From contig CAYNOR010000002.1 in NCBI GenBank assembly GCA_964398915.1, forward strand, positions 1-64,000: DNA of 64,000 nt. Reading direction: 5' to 3'. The notes under the pieces were generated by a model. The model worked only from the letters and a program-made list of their open reading frames with translations, made no database searches and was not told the origin of the DNA. Origin of the DNA: Tichowtungia sp964398915 (GTDB lineage: Bacteria > Verrucomicrobiota > Kiritimatiellia > Kiritimatiellales > Tichowtungiaceae). Positions 47,901 through 57,443 of the stretch are shown piece by piece (positions within the stretch are counted from its first letter, which is position 1; each line of letters starts with the position of its first letter). A program made the position numbers and the translations under genes.

Positions 47901-49364
47901 ATGCTCAACCTTAATGCCAAAACAATTTCGGAACTCGCGGATCTGCTGGAGCAGGGGAAATGTACCTCGGTGGAGATCGTTAACGATGTGCTGTCCGCGA
48001 TTGATGCCCGCGACGGGAAAATCAACGCTTACCTGACGATAGATCGGGTCACCGCAATCGCGCAGGCCGAAGCGGCTGATCAAGCCCGTGCCGCCGGGAA
48101 GAAGGGCTCGTTGCTCGGCATTCCGCTGGCGATCAAAGACCTGCTCAACGTCAAAGGGCAGCCATGCACCTGTTCGTCAAAAATTCTCGAAGGCTACACC
48201 GCGCCGTACGACGCCACCGCCATCGCTAAACTGCGTGAAGCGGGTGCGGTTTTCCTCGGTCGCGTCAATATGGATGAATTTGCAATGGGCTCCAGCACCG
48301 AAAGCTCGGCATTTAAAAAGACGCGCAACCCCTGGAATACCGACCACGTACCCGGAGGGTCTTCCGGCGGTTCCGCCGCCAGTGTTGCGGCTGACGAAGC
48401 GGTCGCGGCCCTTGGTTCCGACACGGGCGGTTCGATTCGTCAGCCCGCCGCCTTCTGCGGATGTGTCGGCCTCAAACCGACTTACGGTATAATTTCGCGT
48501 TACGGCCTGACCGCTTTTGCCTCGTCGCTTGATCAGATCGGCCCGATCACCAAGACGGTCAAAGATTCCGCGATTCTGCTCGCGGCAATGGCAGGAAAAG
48601 ATCCGATGGATTCCACTTCGATTGATCTGCCCGTGCCGGACTTTGCCAAAGATTTAACCGATGATCACAGCCTAAAAGGGATGCGGCTTGGTCTGCCGAA
48701 GGAATATTTTGTTGAAGGGATGGATCCCGAAGTGGAGAAAGCAGTTCGTGATGCGGTGGCTCATTGCAAAAAACTCGGTGCGGAAATTGTCGAAGTCAGC
48801 CTGCCGCATTCGAAATATGCCATTGCGGTTTATTACATCATCGCCACCGCCGAAGCCTCGGCAAATCTGGCCCGCTTCGACGGAATTCGCTACGGCCTGC
48901 GCAAAGACGGTGAGGACCCGATTGAACTCTACGGAAAAACCCGTGCTGCCGGTTTTGGCCCTGAAGTGAAGCGCCGTATTATTCTCGGCACGTATGTTCT
49001 GTCCAGCGGCTACTACGACGCTTATTACCTGCGCGCCCAGAAGGTACGCACGCTCATCCGCAACGATTTCACCGAAGCGTTCAAACAGTGCGATGCGATT
49101 CTCGCGCCAGTCACACCGACACCCGCCTACCGGATCGGCGAAAAGACCAGCGATCCGCTCAAGATGTATCTCGATGACATTCTCACCACACCGGTCAATC
49201 TGGCGGGCATCTGCGGGCTGAGCGTGCCGTGCGGCTTTTCCAGTGCAGGTCTGCCGATCGGGCTCCAAATTCTAGGCGATTCGTTTATGGAGGAGAGCAT
49301 CCTCAAAGTCGGCCACGCTTACGAGCAAACGACCGCCTGGCACACACGCCGCCCGGTATTATAG
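47901..49364 (+). CDS. gatA: Asp/Glu-tRNA amidotransferase subunit A
   Basis: A 487-residue amidase-family subunit. The catalytic Ser-cisSer-Lys triad is in LAIKDLLNVKG (Lys), PGGSSGGSAASVA and SDTGGSIRQPAAFCG. It liberates ammonia from glutamine for tRNA transamidation. Length is normal. gatB is not in the window, so the operon is split or gatB lies elsewhere. Confidence 0.98.
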   Translation: MLNLNAKTISELADLLEQGKCTSVEIVNDVLSAIDARDGKINAYLTIDRVTAIAQAEAADQARAAGKKGSLLGIPLAIKDLLNVKGQPCTCSSKILEGYTAPYDATAIAKLREAGAVFLGRVNMDEFAMGSSTESSAFKKTRNPWNTDHVPGGSSGGSAASVAADEAVAALGSDTGGSIRQPAAFCGCVGLKPTYGIISRYGLTAFASSLDQIGPITKTVKDSAILLAAMAGKDPMDSTSIDLPVPDFAKDLTDDHSLKGMRLGLPKEYFVEGMDPEVEKAVRDAVAHCKKLGAEIVEVSLPHSKYAIAVYYIIATAEASANLARFDGIRYGLRKDGEDPIELYGKTRAAGFGPEVKRRIILGTYVLSSGYYDAYYLRAQKVRTLIRNDFTEAFKQCDAILAPVTPTPAYRIGEKTSDPLKMYLDDILTTPVNLAGICGLSVPCGFSSAGLPIGLQILGDSFMEESILKVGHAYEQTTAWHTRRPVL

Positions 49365-49370
49365 AAAAAT

Positions 49371-49445
49371 TCATTTGCGTACGGGAGCTGTACTGTCACG
49401 AATGATAAGTTCGCCGCGCATCCATGGATTCTCCTGATCGGGGGC
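49371..49445 (-). pseudogene. C-terminal remnant of a LacI-family regulator
   Basis: Read on the minus strand after an in-frame TAA, 24 codons give PDQENPWMRGELIIRDST then APVRK and a stop. The segment RGELIIRDSTAP is the typical end of LacI/GalR regulators. The rest of the gene is gone, and no start codon fits. It lies directly upstream in sequence of the AraC regulator's 3' end, so an older regulator gene was probably replaced. Confidence 0.65.
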
Positions 49446-49494
49446 TTAAAATTCAAGTTACCGAATGTGTCATAGTTCGGCAGAACAATGACCG

Positions 49495-50421
49495 CTACAC
49501 CGGTCCGTCCCGAAGGACTTTTCCGTTTCGATAGGAGGTGGGCGGCTGGCCGATGGCTTTACGGAAGGCACGGGAGAAGTTGTGGATGCTGGTGAAGCCG
49601 AGCCGGTCCGCAACCTCGGAGATGCTCAGATCGGAGTAGATCAGGAAATCACAGGCCGTGCGCATTTTGGTGCGGGTGTGCGCCTCGCGCGGACTGCATC
49701 CGGCATGTTCGTGAAACAGCTTGCGGAAATAGGTCTGACTGAGTCCGTGCTGCCGTGCGAGCTGCTCGAGGCTGAGTTTTTCGTGGCCGCGCCGCTGAAT
49801 AGTTTGCATGGCATTTTCCATGGCGAGTGTCTGACGGGCGGTAAGGGAAGAGTCGGGGTGACCGTCGATCAGGTGGCCGATGAGCTGGCTGACTTGTCCG
49901 GAGAGACTTAGCCCGGAGCTTTGGCGGCGTGTGAATTCGAGCACGATCCGTCGCAAGGATTCGGTGACGAAGGCCGGATTCCCGCCCTGTAGTTTTCCGC
50001 GCCAGCTTCCAAGGATAGGGTCCTGTACCGGCGGATGCATCCGTTCCGGCCATTGGGAGAGGTTGGTGGTGCCACCCGGGAAATTGGCGCTCCAGTGGCT
50101 GCGGTCAGGATCATAGAATAGATCAAAGTGAATGTATTGCAGGGTGGTGCCCGGGGCATCGCCGCGCATTTCGTGCAAGGTGTCCGGCGGAATCCAGATC
50201 AGATCCCCGGATGCAACATCAAAGGTCTTCTCTGCAACGGTAAACTGTCCGGTGCCTTCGATGAAATGAACCAGCAGGAAGTCGAACAGCTTGCGGGGTC
50301 CCAGCTGCCAGGTGGAGCGGAAGAGCTCTTTAGCTTCGCGCACATAGGGACACAGCGTGCGAATCCGCTGTTGCTCTGCTGGCGGCGGCGGAGTGTGCAA
50401 AAGTTGTCCTGGAATTTTCAT
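49495..50421 (-). CDS. AraC-family transcriptional regulator
   Basis: A 308-residue regulator. The N-terminal half looks like a cupin sensor domain (FEGTGQF-like FIEGTGQFTVAEKTFDVASG, LIWIPPDTLHEMRG). The C-terminal half (about 200-300) has two HTH motifs: SLEQLARQHGLSQTYFRKLF and SISEVADRLGFTSIHNFSRA. It probably senses a sugar or related ligand. It is divergent from the URO-D family gene with 93 bp between starts, which suggests that gene is its target. Confidence 0.9.
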   Translation of the reverse strand: MKIPGQLLHTPPPPAEQQRIRTLCPYVREAKELFRSTWQLGPRKLFDFLLVHFIEGTGQFTVAEKTFDVASGDLIWIPPDTLHEMRGDAPGTTLQYIHFDLFYDPDRSHWSANFPGGTTNLSQWPERMHPPVQDPILGSWRGKLQGGNPAFVTESLRRIVLEFTRRQSSGLSLSGQVSQLIGHLIDGHPDSSLTARQTLAMENAMQTIQRRGHEKLSLEQLARQHGLSQTYFRKLFHEHAGCSPREAHTRTKMRTACDFLIYSDLSISEVADRLGFTSIHNFSRAFRKAIGQPPTSYRNGKVLRDGPV

Positions 50422-50514
50422 TGCGTTGAAAATGATACATTTTTAATTACTAATGCTAAATACAAAACAATTATTTTTATATAAAAAGGTGAAAATGACA
50501 AACTGGAGACCGTG

Positions 50515-51561
50515 ATGAAACCTTTTCAGCCGAATGCTCAACACCTGATTGACGCTGCCTTGAACCGGGAAGCCGCCCGCCTGCCGCTCTACGAGCACGG
50601 CTTTGATTTTGGCGTGATTGAGAAGGTAACCGGCGAGCCGGTTGTTCCGTTGCTGGCCGCCACGCACACCGATCACGTCGAAGCCTATCGTCGCATTGCC
50701 CGGTGCGGCATTCAACTCGGCTATGACTGTATCCCGTTTGAACGCAATATCTGCCGCATGATTCAGAACGGGCAGGGGTTGATGGGCCACGCCCCTGCGA
50801 TTATTCATACGCTGGAGGATGTCGAAAATTACCCGTGGGCAAGCAAGCTGCCGGAATATATCCGCCGCTTCGAGTCGGACTATGACGCGTTGCGCGAAGC
50901 GCTACCGGAGGGGATGAAGGCGGTCGGCGGCGTCGGTAATGGCCTGCTGGAAACCATTCAGGATTTTGTTCCTTTTCAGCAGTTGGCCTTCCTGCAGGTG
51001 GACGAGCCGGAGGCCTATGAACGGCTCTGGGGGAAAATCGGTGACTTGATGGTGGAGTTGTGGAGTTGGGTGCTGAAAAATTATGCCGACTGTTTCGCCG
51101 TCTGCCGCTTCGGCGATGACCTTGGGTTCCGTTCCTCGACGCTGATTCAACCGGATGAAATCCGTAAGCATATTGTTCCGCAGTACAAGCGGGTGATTGA
51201 TCTCGTACATTTACACGGCAAGCCGTTTTTGCTCCATTCCTGCGGAAAAATCTACGACGTGATGGACGATCTGATTGCGGCGGGCATTGATGCCAAGCAC
51301 TCCAACGAAGATGCCATCGATACCTTTGATGTCTGGGTTGGAAAATATGGCGACCGGATCGGCAACTTTGGCGGGATTGAAATGAACATCATGACGCTCA
51401 ATACACCGGAGGAAGTTAAAGCGTATGTGCGCAAACTGCTGCCGAAGATTGAAGGACACGGCGGTATCGCCATCGGGACGGGGAATCAGATTTCGTCCTA
51501 TACGGAACCGGCCAATTGGATTGCTATGACCGATGCTGTCCGTGAATGGCGGGGCGAGTAA
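50515..51561 (+). CDS. Uroporphyrinogen decarboxylase (URO-D) family protein
   Basis: A 348-residue protein. The URO-D fold is indicated by GNGLLETIQDFVPFQQLAFL, WVLKNYADCFAVCRFGDDLG, LVHLHGKPFLLHSCGKIYDVMDDL in parts and GDRIGNFGGIEMNIMT. The N-terminal heme-pathway signature of true HemE is absent. The HxCG motif (HSCGK) is like corrinoid methyltransferases MtaA/MtbA, so a methyl-transfer role is more likely than heme synthesis. GGAG precedes the ATG 50515. The divergent AraC gene may control it. Confidence 0.8.
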   Translation: MKPFQPNAQHLIDAALNREAARLPLYEHGFDFGVIEKVTGEPVVPLLAATHTDHVEAYRRIARCGIQLGYDCIPFERNICRMIQNGQGLMGHAPAIIHTLEDVENYPWASKLPEYIRRFESDYDALREALPEGMKAVGGVGNGLLETIQDFVPFQQLAFLQVDEPEAYERLWGKIGDLMVELWSWVLKNYADCFAVCRFGDDLGFRSSTLIQPDEIRKHIVPQYKRVIDLVHLHGKPFLLHSCGKIYDVMDDLIAAGIDAKHSNEDAIDTFDVWVGKYGDRIGNFGGIEMNIMTLNTPEEVKAYVRKLLPKIEGHGGIAIGTGNQISSYTEPANWIAMTDAVREWRGE

Positions 51562-51590
51562 CTGCGTTACGGCACAGGTTTTGCTTCCGG

Positions 51591-54068
51591 TTAAAACAGC
51601 GGAACGCAGGCGGTTTCTGGAATCCAGGATTCGGATTCATCTGTCATACGGGCGTGAATCCAGCCGTTACGCACATCCAATATCTGGAACTCGGTTGCTT
51701 CGTGCAACAGCGTGTCGTACGCCGCATCGTAGGCGTAGCCCGGTCCGAGACGCGCTTCGGTTGACTCAATCACCACGCCTTCCAAGGGTTGAAAAACAGA
51801 CTGAAGCAGAGATGTTGCCGGGATCAGCGCGAGGATGCTTAAAACGATCCATCCCCGACGTGGAATGGTTTTTCCGAGAACGCGGGTCATTAAAAATATT
51901 GCCCAGCCGGTCAGATAAATCAGCGTCAGTAACCCGCCGCGAATTGCCGGACTCCAGCGGTTGAACTGTTTCCAAATCACGACAACTTTTGATGCCGGAA
52001 TTTCCATGACATGGAAACGGTCAACACGCTGGGCGCGGATGAAGGCAATGCTTTCGCGCGTCTGCCGGTTAAACGGATTGCGCCGTTCGGCGGCGAGGTA
52101 GTTGGCAAGTGCCCGTCCGTTTTCACCGGCAAAAAACCAGCTGTTGCCAGCGTTGACGAACTGTTCCTGCGGCTCGAAGCCGAGTGCCGCTTCGGTGAAG
52201 AGCGGCTCGGCCTCGTCCGGTTTGTCGGTACGCATCTGCATGGCTTGTTCAAACAATTCGTCCGGCGTTGCGGCGTTGCTGTCAAAACCCTTGAGCAGGC
52301 AGATCAGTACTAAAACGAGCCGGACTGTTTTTTCAATCTGCCGGACCAGTTGGCCGGCGGACGGTGCCTCACGCGGCGGCGTACCCTTCGGGGCGTAGTA
52401 TTTTGTGTCCTCTTTTGCAAAACGCTCGCCGGCATCGCGTAGCAGCTTCGGAGCCGCGTTCTGTTTTTTAAGTTCACGTTCAACGGTTTCGAAGGTGAGC
52501 GTTTCGACATTCAGGTTGAAGCGGTCGGCCAGATAGTTTTTCCATGCAGATTCTTCGTTCAGTTTGACGGTACGGCGAAAGTTCCGGGCGGCGCGAACGG
52601 CGCGGGCGTAGGCCGGATCGGTGCGACAGCGGTCAAGCCGGCGGAGCCACGGGCGAAGTATCATCCAGATTAGCGGCGGCAACAGCCAAAAGGCCCATGC
52701 GTTGTGTGCCAGCCATTCAAACGGTTGATGTGTACTCATATTCAGTCTGCTTTCTTTCCAGTTACCCCGAATCCCGGTGTATGCGGTTTTCGGCTTCTGA
52801 TTTTCGCCGGTGTACGGCTGGTAGATGGTTTGTTGGCCGTCGGGATCGACACGGATGTTCAGCGGCTCTGTACGGATGATTCGATAGGATTTTTTTTCAG
52901 GATCAAACCGTTGCAGCGTGAGTGCAGGAACAGAGGTGATGCCGCTGCGCAGCGGGCGGACAACAAAGGTGAAAGTGCGGGCATCCGGTGTGGCGGTCTC
53001 ATGCAGCGGACGTGAGGTGATCTGGAATTCCGGACCGATTCCCTCGAGTACCGCGGTGGGCAGGGATTTAATCTGTTCGCCGAAAGCCAGGTCGTTCAGC
53101 GAAACGGTCAGTAATACCGGCTGTCCGACAACGGTTTCAGCAGGCTGAATGGAAGCCCCGGCCGTGCAGGTTCCGATGATGCCGCTGTAACGCACAGTGC
53201 GACCCTCTTCCGGCAGGGCCTGCACGGTAATTTCCGGTACGGTCGCAGAGAGATGGATGCGCTCAAACCGGTCGCTTTTTTCGGGCACGTTGAAAAAGTG
53301 GTTGTCGAAATAGCTGGGGTACTGGCTTGCGGCGCGGCGGGTTTCCATCAGCGCACAGCTCAGTCGGACTGGTGCGGTCCGGAAGAGACCGGCGCGGCGC
53401 GGCACCAATTTGCAGGCAAAGGTCAGATACTCTCCGGCGGCATGGGTGCTTTTTGCGGCGATGATCCGTTGATTATTTACCGGCAGACCGATCCGCTCAT
53501 TTTCAGGCACGCCGGGGTCAAGCGGATAAACTTCCCAGTCCGGATTGTTCAGAATCGGCAGCTCCAGCACCAGCTCGTTGCAGCGCGTAAACGGGACTTT
53601 ACTGCTCCATGTCACGGCCATTTCCACAGGCTGATCGACATACAAGTTGGTTGAGCTGAGTGCGACGACCAAGTCCATCTCATCGGCATGGCGCGGCGCG
53701 GCAACCGAGAGCCGTAGCGGCGGAGTCAAAGCGGTTTCGTTGGACGTTTTTATAACGACCGGAGGCACGGTCAGTATGCCGGGTTGCTCGGCGATCATTT
53801 CGATGCGGAAACGGTTCGCCGGTTTTCCGGATTGGACGACCGGCGTCACTCCGATCATGGAAAAGCCGCCTCTGGACGGAATTTCCGGAGGTTCGATATC
53901 GCCGCTGGCCTCAAGCAACAGGGTAAACGGCTCATAGACGAACAGGCTCGCAGCTTCCGGCTTCAGACTGACAGTCAGTTCGGCTCGTGCTGAAAGCAGT
54001 AGCATCAGCCAGATGGCAGTAACCGGCATCTGACTTCTGACCGCTGATCGCTGACTCCTGATTCTCAC
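51591..54068 (-). CDS. batD: BatD-like protein fused to BatE-like TPR/SH3 region
   Basis: An 825-residue membrane protein, the last gene of the moxR-bat operon. Signal peptide, then BatD beta domains (ELTVSLKPEAASLFVYEPFT, LYVDQPVEMAVTW, VVGQPVLLTVSL), a membrane segment (WAFWLLPPLIWMIL), a second helical region, a membrane segment, TPR-like repeats (PDELFEQAMQMRTDKPDEAE) and a C-terminal SH3-like domain (EARLGPGYAYDAAYD). This combines BatD and BatE in one chain. The GTG start overlaps the batB stop (GTGA) with GGAG upstream. The first residues (RIRSQRSAVRSQ) come from a CTGACTC heptamer array. The ATG at 54029 is an alternative. Confidence 0.85.
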   Translation of the reverse strand: MRIRSQRSAVRSQMPVTAIWLMLLLSARAELTVSLKPEAASLFVYEPFTLLLEASGDIEPPEIPSRGGFSMIGVTPVVQSGKPANRFRIEMIAEQPGILTVPPVVIKTSNETALTPPLRLSVAAPRHADEMDLVVALSSTNLYVDQPVEMAVTWSSKVPFTRCNELVLELPILNNPDWEVYPLDPGVPENERIGLPVNNQRIIAAKSTHAAGEYLTFACKLVPRRAGLFRTAPVRLSCALMETRRAASQYPSYFDNHFFNVPEKSDRFERIHLSATVPEITVQALPEEGRTVRYSGIIGTCTAGASIQPAETVVGQPVLLTVSLNDLAFGEQIKSLPTAVLEGIGPEFQITSRPLHETATPDARTFTFVVRPLRSGITSVPALTLQRFDPEKKSYRIIRTEPLNIRVDPDGQQTIYQPYTGENQKPKTAYTGIRGNWKESRLNMSTHQPFEWLAHNAWAFWLLPPLIWMILRPWLRRLDRCRTDPAYARAVRAARNFRRTVKLNEESAWKNYLADRFNLNVETLTFETVERELKKQNAAPKLLRDAGERFAKEDTKYYAPKGTPPREAPSAGQLVRQIEKTVRLVLVLICLLKGFDSNAATPDELFEQAMQMRTDKPDEAEPLFTEAALGFEPQEQFVNAGNSWFFAGENGRALANYLAAERRNPFNRQTRESIAFIRAQRVDRFHVMEIPASKVVVIWKQFNRWSPAIRGGLLTLIYLTGWAIFLMTRVLGKTIPRRGWIVLSILALIPATSLLQSVFQPLEGVVIESTEARLGPGYAYDAAYDTLLHEATEFQILDVRNGWIHARMTDESESWIPETACVPLF
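54030..54064. repeat. 7-bp-period CTGACTC array
   Basis: CTGA recurs at exactly 54030, 54037, 54044, 54051 and 54058. On the coding strand it encodes the charged start of BatD. Confidence 0.8.
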
Positions 54069-56032
54069 CAGTTCTTCTCCACATTGGCACCGGCGCGGCC
54101 GGCTTTCTGCTGCGCCCGTTGCTCCATATTGGCGGATTCTTCGGTTAGAATTTCTTCGGCGGTGTAATTCGGCACCGGCAGAGATTGGTTTTCGAGCGCG
54201 GTCCTGAAGTTCCGTGAACTCATCGGCATGGAATGGTCACCCAGTCTGTCTGATTCAGACATTTCCGCATTGTCATTGAAATCCCATTGCGACTGATCGC
54301 TGTCCTGCGCGTCCCGATCTGAACTGTTGCCTTTGTTCTGATCGGCCAGCAGCGCAAGCGCCTCCTGCATACGGCGCGTCGCGGTGAGAAGCGACGAATT
54401 AACCTGCGGCCAGTTCACAGTATCGGGCGACAGATTAAGGCCGGCGGTCTGTTGAGATTCTCTCGCCGACACCAGCTTCTCTGCGACCTGATCTATTTCT
54501 GTCGGCGGAGGGGTGTTACCTTTGCCGTACGCCGTCAGCAGTATTTTTTGAATCACCGACTGGATATCCTGAATGACACCAAGAACCTTGCCGGTACCGT
54601 TGCCGACAGCTGTTTGTTCTGCAAGACCGGATGCCGCCAGCGAAGTGCTTTCTTCCGGTGTTGCAGGCGGACTTTTTTTCAGGAGTTGCTGACTTTGCTG
54701 TGAGAGCGTGTTTTCCCGCTGGGTCAGCAACTTCAGTTCTTCAATTGCCGCTTTGAGTTTCGCCTGCAATTCTTCTTCGGCATTTTTCTGATCTTTCACC
54801 GCCTGTTCAACCGTGTGCATCTGTGCGCTCACTCCGGCAATCTGCTTTGCGGCCTGTTCGTTGCCGGGCAGAATCATCGCGGCGCGCAGAAACGCCTGCC
54901 GGGCATCCCGCAGAACCGGCAGTGCTGCGCACGGATCATTTACGACAGCCGGTTGCGCCTGTGCCCACAATGTACGACCTGATTCAATTTGCTCTGCGAA
55001 ATCGACTTCCAGCGTTTGAACAGACGGCGTGCACCCCGCGATTACAAGCGCTGTCAGCAAGGTGAAAACTCGTTTATTCAACGGTAAAACAAGCAGAAAC
55101 AGCGCCAGCGCAATCAGCCACGGGAAGCCTTCGGTGTAAACGGTCTGGCCGGCTTCATCGGAGGGGATTCCTTCCGTATCGGTCAGCATCTTCCGGTAGA
55201 TTGCTGTCAGCTCGAACGGCCGGGGGCCTGCCGGATAATACGTGACATTCGGACTTTCAGCGGCCAGCTGTGTGAGCTTGGCTTCATCAAGGCGTGTAAT
55301 CACGTCTGCGCCTTTGTACTGCATCCATGCATTGGTTTTTGACGCATCGGGAATCCGTGCACCAGCCACCGGATCGCCAATGCCGACGATCAACACCCGC
55401 GCTCCGCATTCGCGCAGTTGCTGTGCGGTTTTTTCGATATGACTGAGGTAGTCTTCGCCGTCGGTGAACACAATCAGATCCTGACGGCCTTTTTCAGATT
55501 CTTTCAGAGCCACATCAATGGCTTTTTCAATGGCCGATTGAACGGAGGTGCTGCCGACATCGGCGTCGGACGGCTGGGCACGTTCGAGCATGTAGCGGAC
55601 AAAGTTATGGTCGAGCGTGAGTGGAACGCGGATCGAAGCGGATCCCGCAAAAGTAATCAGTCCGATCCGCTGTCCGCGGAGGTGCTCAAGGCTTTCAAAA
55701 AGTGCAATTTTGGCGGTATCGAGGCGGGACGGGAACACGTCAGCGGCCAGCATACTGCGGGAAATATCGAGTGCGATGACCAGATCGCGACCCTTCATTC
55801 CTGCCGGACCGGGATGTGGATTCCACGCGGGTTGTGCCAGTGCCAGAATCAGCGCCGCGAACGAGCCCAGTCGTAAAGCGACGTTTTTTTTGACTCCTTT
55901 GGAAAAGAAGCTGCGATTCCCTCGCAATTTTTCAGCGGCTTCATTCTGCAACCGTTGTGCACGGATCAGAAGGCTTCCAAGGATTGGAAGAATCAGCAAC
56001 AGGATCAGCATGGCCGGAGTTTTCAGGATCAT
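54065..56032 (-). CDS. batB: BatB-like von Willebrand A protein with BatC-like C-terminal region
   Basis: A 655-residue protein. Two N-terminal membrane segments, then a VWA domain with a complete MIDAS (D89-I-S91-R-S93 and FTDGEDY), a membrane segment (WLIALALFLLVLPL), a lipobox-like VIAGCTPS at about residue 335, and a long coiled, Gln-rich part (VEQAVKDQKNAEEELQAKLK) resembling BatC. Bat proteins are associated with envelope stress and, in Bacteroides, aerotolerance. It overlaps batA and batD by 4 nt on either side. Confidence 0.85.
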   Translation of the reverse strand: MILKTPAMLILLLILPILGSLLIRAQRLQNEAAEKLRGNRSFFSKGVKKNVALRLGSFAALILALAQPAWNPHPGPAGMKGRDLVIALDISRSMLAADVFPSRLDTAKIALFESLEHLRGQRIGLITFAGSASIRVPLTLDHNFVRYMLERAQPSDADVGSTSVQSAIEKAIDVALKESEKGRQDLIVFTDGEDYLSHIEKTAQQLRECGARVLIVGIGDPVAGARIPDASKTNAWMQYKGADVITRLDEAKLTQLAAESPNVTYYPAGPRPFELTAIYRKMLTDTEGIPSDEAGQTVYTEGFPWLIALALFLLVLPLNKRVFTLLTALVIAGCTPSVQTLEVDFAEQIESGRTLWAQAQPAVVNDPCAALPVLRDARQAFLRAAMILPGNEQAAKQIAGVSAQMHTVEQAVKDQKNAEEELQAKLKAAIEELKLLTQRENTLSQQSQQLLKKSPPATPEESTSLAASGLAEQTAVGNGTGKVLGVIQDIQSVIQKILLTAYGKGNTPPPTEIDQVAEKLVSARESQQTAGLNLSPDTVNWPQVNSSLLTATRRMQEALALLADQNKGNSSDRDAQDSDQSQWDFNDNAEMSESDRLGDHSMPMSSRNFRTALENQSLPVPNYTAEEILTEESANMEQRAQQKAGRAGANVEKNW

Positions 56033-57042
56033 GGCCCCGTCTCCGTGGTAATTCGTAAAACAGTAGCGCTCAAAACCTGTTCCAGCAGAAGCATGAGCAG
56101 GGCGGGGAGTGCAAAAAAGGCAAAAATATTCCGGTATTCGGTATAGGGCAGCGTGGTGTTTTTGATCTCACTTTTTTCGAGCTGGTTGATGGTTTCGTAG
56201 GCTTCCGTCAGTGCCCCGGCATCGTAAATCTTCCAGAACCCGCCGCCGGTTGCTTCGCTGATGGTTTTGAGCAGTTGCTCCGCTTCAGTCAGCTCGTTGC
56301 GGGTTTCGCCGGTGTCGCCGAGGCTGATGGCATAGAGCCGGATATTCCATTTTTTTGCCAGTCCGGCGGCTTCCTGCGGCAGATGCAGCCCGCAGTTGTT
56401 TTCGCCGTCGGTCAACAGAATGATGGTTTTGCTTTGAATCTGTGCGACGGGATCATTGGCGGAAATTTCTTTATCGGTGCGCCAGTCATTCATCCGGTCG
56501 AGATGTGCGCAGGCCAGCATCAGCGCATCGCCGTAGGCTGTACCGTCTTCGTTGGGGCGGTCCTGAATCTTCACTTCATGAATCAGCTGGATCAGCGCGC
56601 TGTGGCCGAACGTGAGCGGGCTGAGTGTATCAGCATAGCGCGCGAACGTGATCAGCCCGATCAGATCATCGGAACGGTTCCCGATGAAAGCCTCGACCAC
56701 TTTTTTGGAAGCCTCCATGCGGGTCGTCTTTTCTCCTGCGCTGCCGGTGATAGTGCGATCCATGCTGCTGGAAATATCAATCAGCATTTCGATGGCAATG
56801 CCTTGGCGGATTTCTTCGCTGACGGGCCGTTCGGTGCGCGGCCCGGCCAGTGCAATGATCAGCAGAGCGAACGCAGCAGCGTGCAGCGGGCGCAGCGCCT
56901 TCAGCCATTTCACCCGTCGCGGCTGTGCCGCGCCGCGCCAGCCAGCCAGACTTGAAATGACCACGGCATTCAGCCGCCGTTTACGCAGAAAGAGTAGTGC
57001 CAGCGGCAGAAACAGCAGTGCCCATGGAACGGAAAAATTCAT
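56029..57042 (-). CDS. batA: BatA-like von Willebrand A membrane protein
   Basis: A 337-residue protein with two N-terminal membrane segments, a VWA domain with MIDAS DISSSMD (D89, S91, S93) and LLTDGENNCG, and a C-terminal membrane segment (IFAFFALPALLMLLLEQVL). The domain faces the periplasm or cytoplasm according to the two-TM anchor. It is the partner of BatB in the operon. GGAG precedes the ATG, and the batB start overlaps the stop. Confidence 0.93.
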   Translation of the reverse strand: MNFSVPWALLFLPLALLFLRKRRLNAVVISSLAGWRGAAQPRRVKWLKALRPLHAAAFALLIIALAGPRTERPVSEEIRQGIAIEMLIDISSSMDRTITGSAGEKTTRMEASKKVVEAFIGNRSDDLIGLITFARYADTLSPLTFGHSALIQLIHEVKIQDRPNEDGTAYGDALMLACAHLDRMNDWRTDKEISANDPVAQIQSKTIILLTDGENNCGLHLPQEAAGLAKKWNIRLYAISLGDTGETRNELTEAEQLLKTISEATGGGFWKIYDAGALTEAYETINQLEKSEIKNTTLPYTEYRNIFAFFALPALLMLLLEQVLSATVLRITTETGP

Positions 57043-57443
57043 TGGAATTTCTCCTTTGTTGGCGGCGGTGCGGGCTCGACAGCATCAACGGTGATTCCAA
57101 TTGCTGGAAATAAGTGAGGTGCACCGTCGATTTCGGCGGTCAGATTCGTTAGTACGGTTTGTCCGGCTTCAATGCCTTGCCAGATTACTATCCGTTTTTG
57201 GACAAACGTGCCGGTCTGTGTCCGGCGTACCGGGATTTTTTCGACCACCATCATGACAAGATTGGAGGTTTCCGGAATCCGCATCCGAACCGGCGTCACG
57301 GTTGACGTTTCCACGCTCAGTTCGACGCGCAACGGCTCGCCCGGCACGCCGTGCAGCGCGTGCGGCTCAATCGTCAGCACCGGCTCGCCCGCCAGAGCGT
57401 TGACAGAAAAAAACATCCATAGGATGAATTTCCAATCATCCAT
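57039..57443 (-). CDS. Hypothetical secreted protein of the bat operon
   Basis: A 134-residue protein with a signal-peptide-like start (DDWKFILWMFFSVNALAGEP). The mature part looks like one beta-sandwich (VLTIEPHALHGVPGEPLRVE, RKRIVIWQGIEAGQTVL-like). Such small proteins occur next to BatA in other operons. It starts in the TAATG junction with the upstream gene and ends by ATGA overlap with batA, so it is clearly part of the operon. Function unknown. Confidence 0.65.
   Translation of the reverse strand: MDDWKFILWMFFSVNALAGEPVLTIEPHALHGVPGEPLRVELSVETSTVTPVRMRIPETSNLVMMVVEKIPVRRTQTGTFVQKRIVIWQGIEAGQTVLTNLTAEIDGAPHLFPAIGITVDAVEPAPPPTKEKFQ

Noticed and set aside
50515..51561. hemE (uroporphyrinogen decarboxylase proper)
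   Set aside because: The conserved N-terminal HemE signature is absent, and the HSCGK motif fits the wider URO-D/methyltransferase family better. No other heme genes are near.
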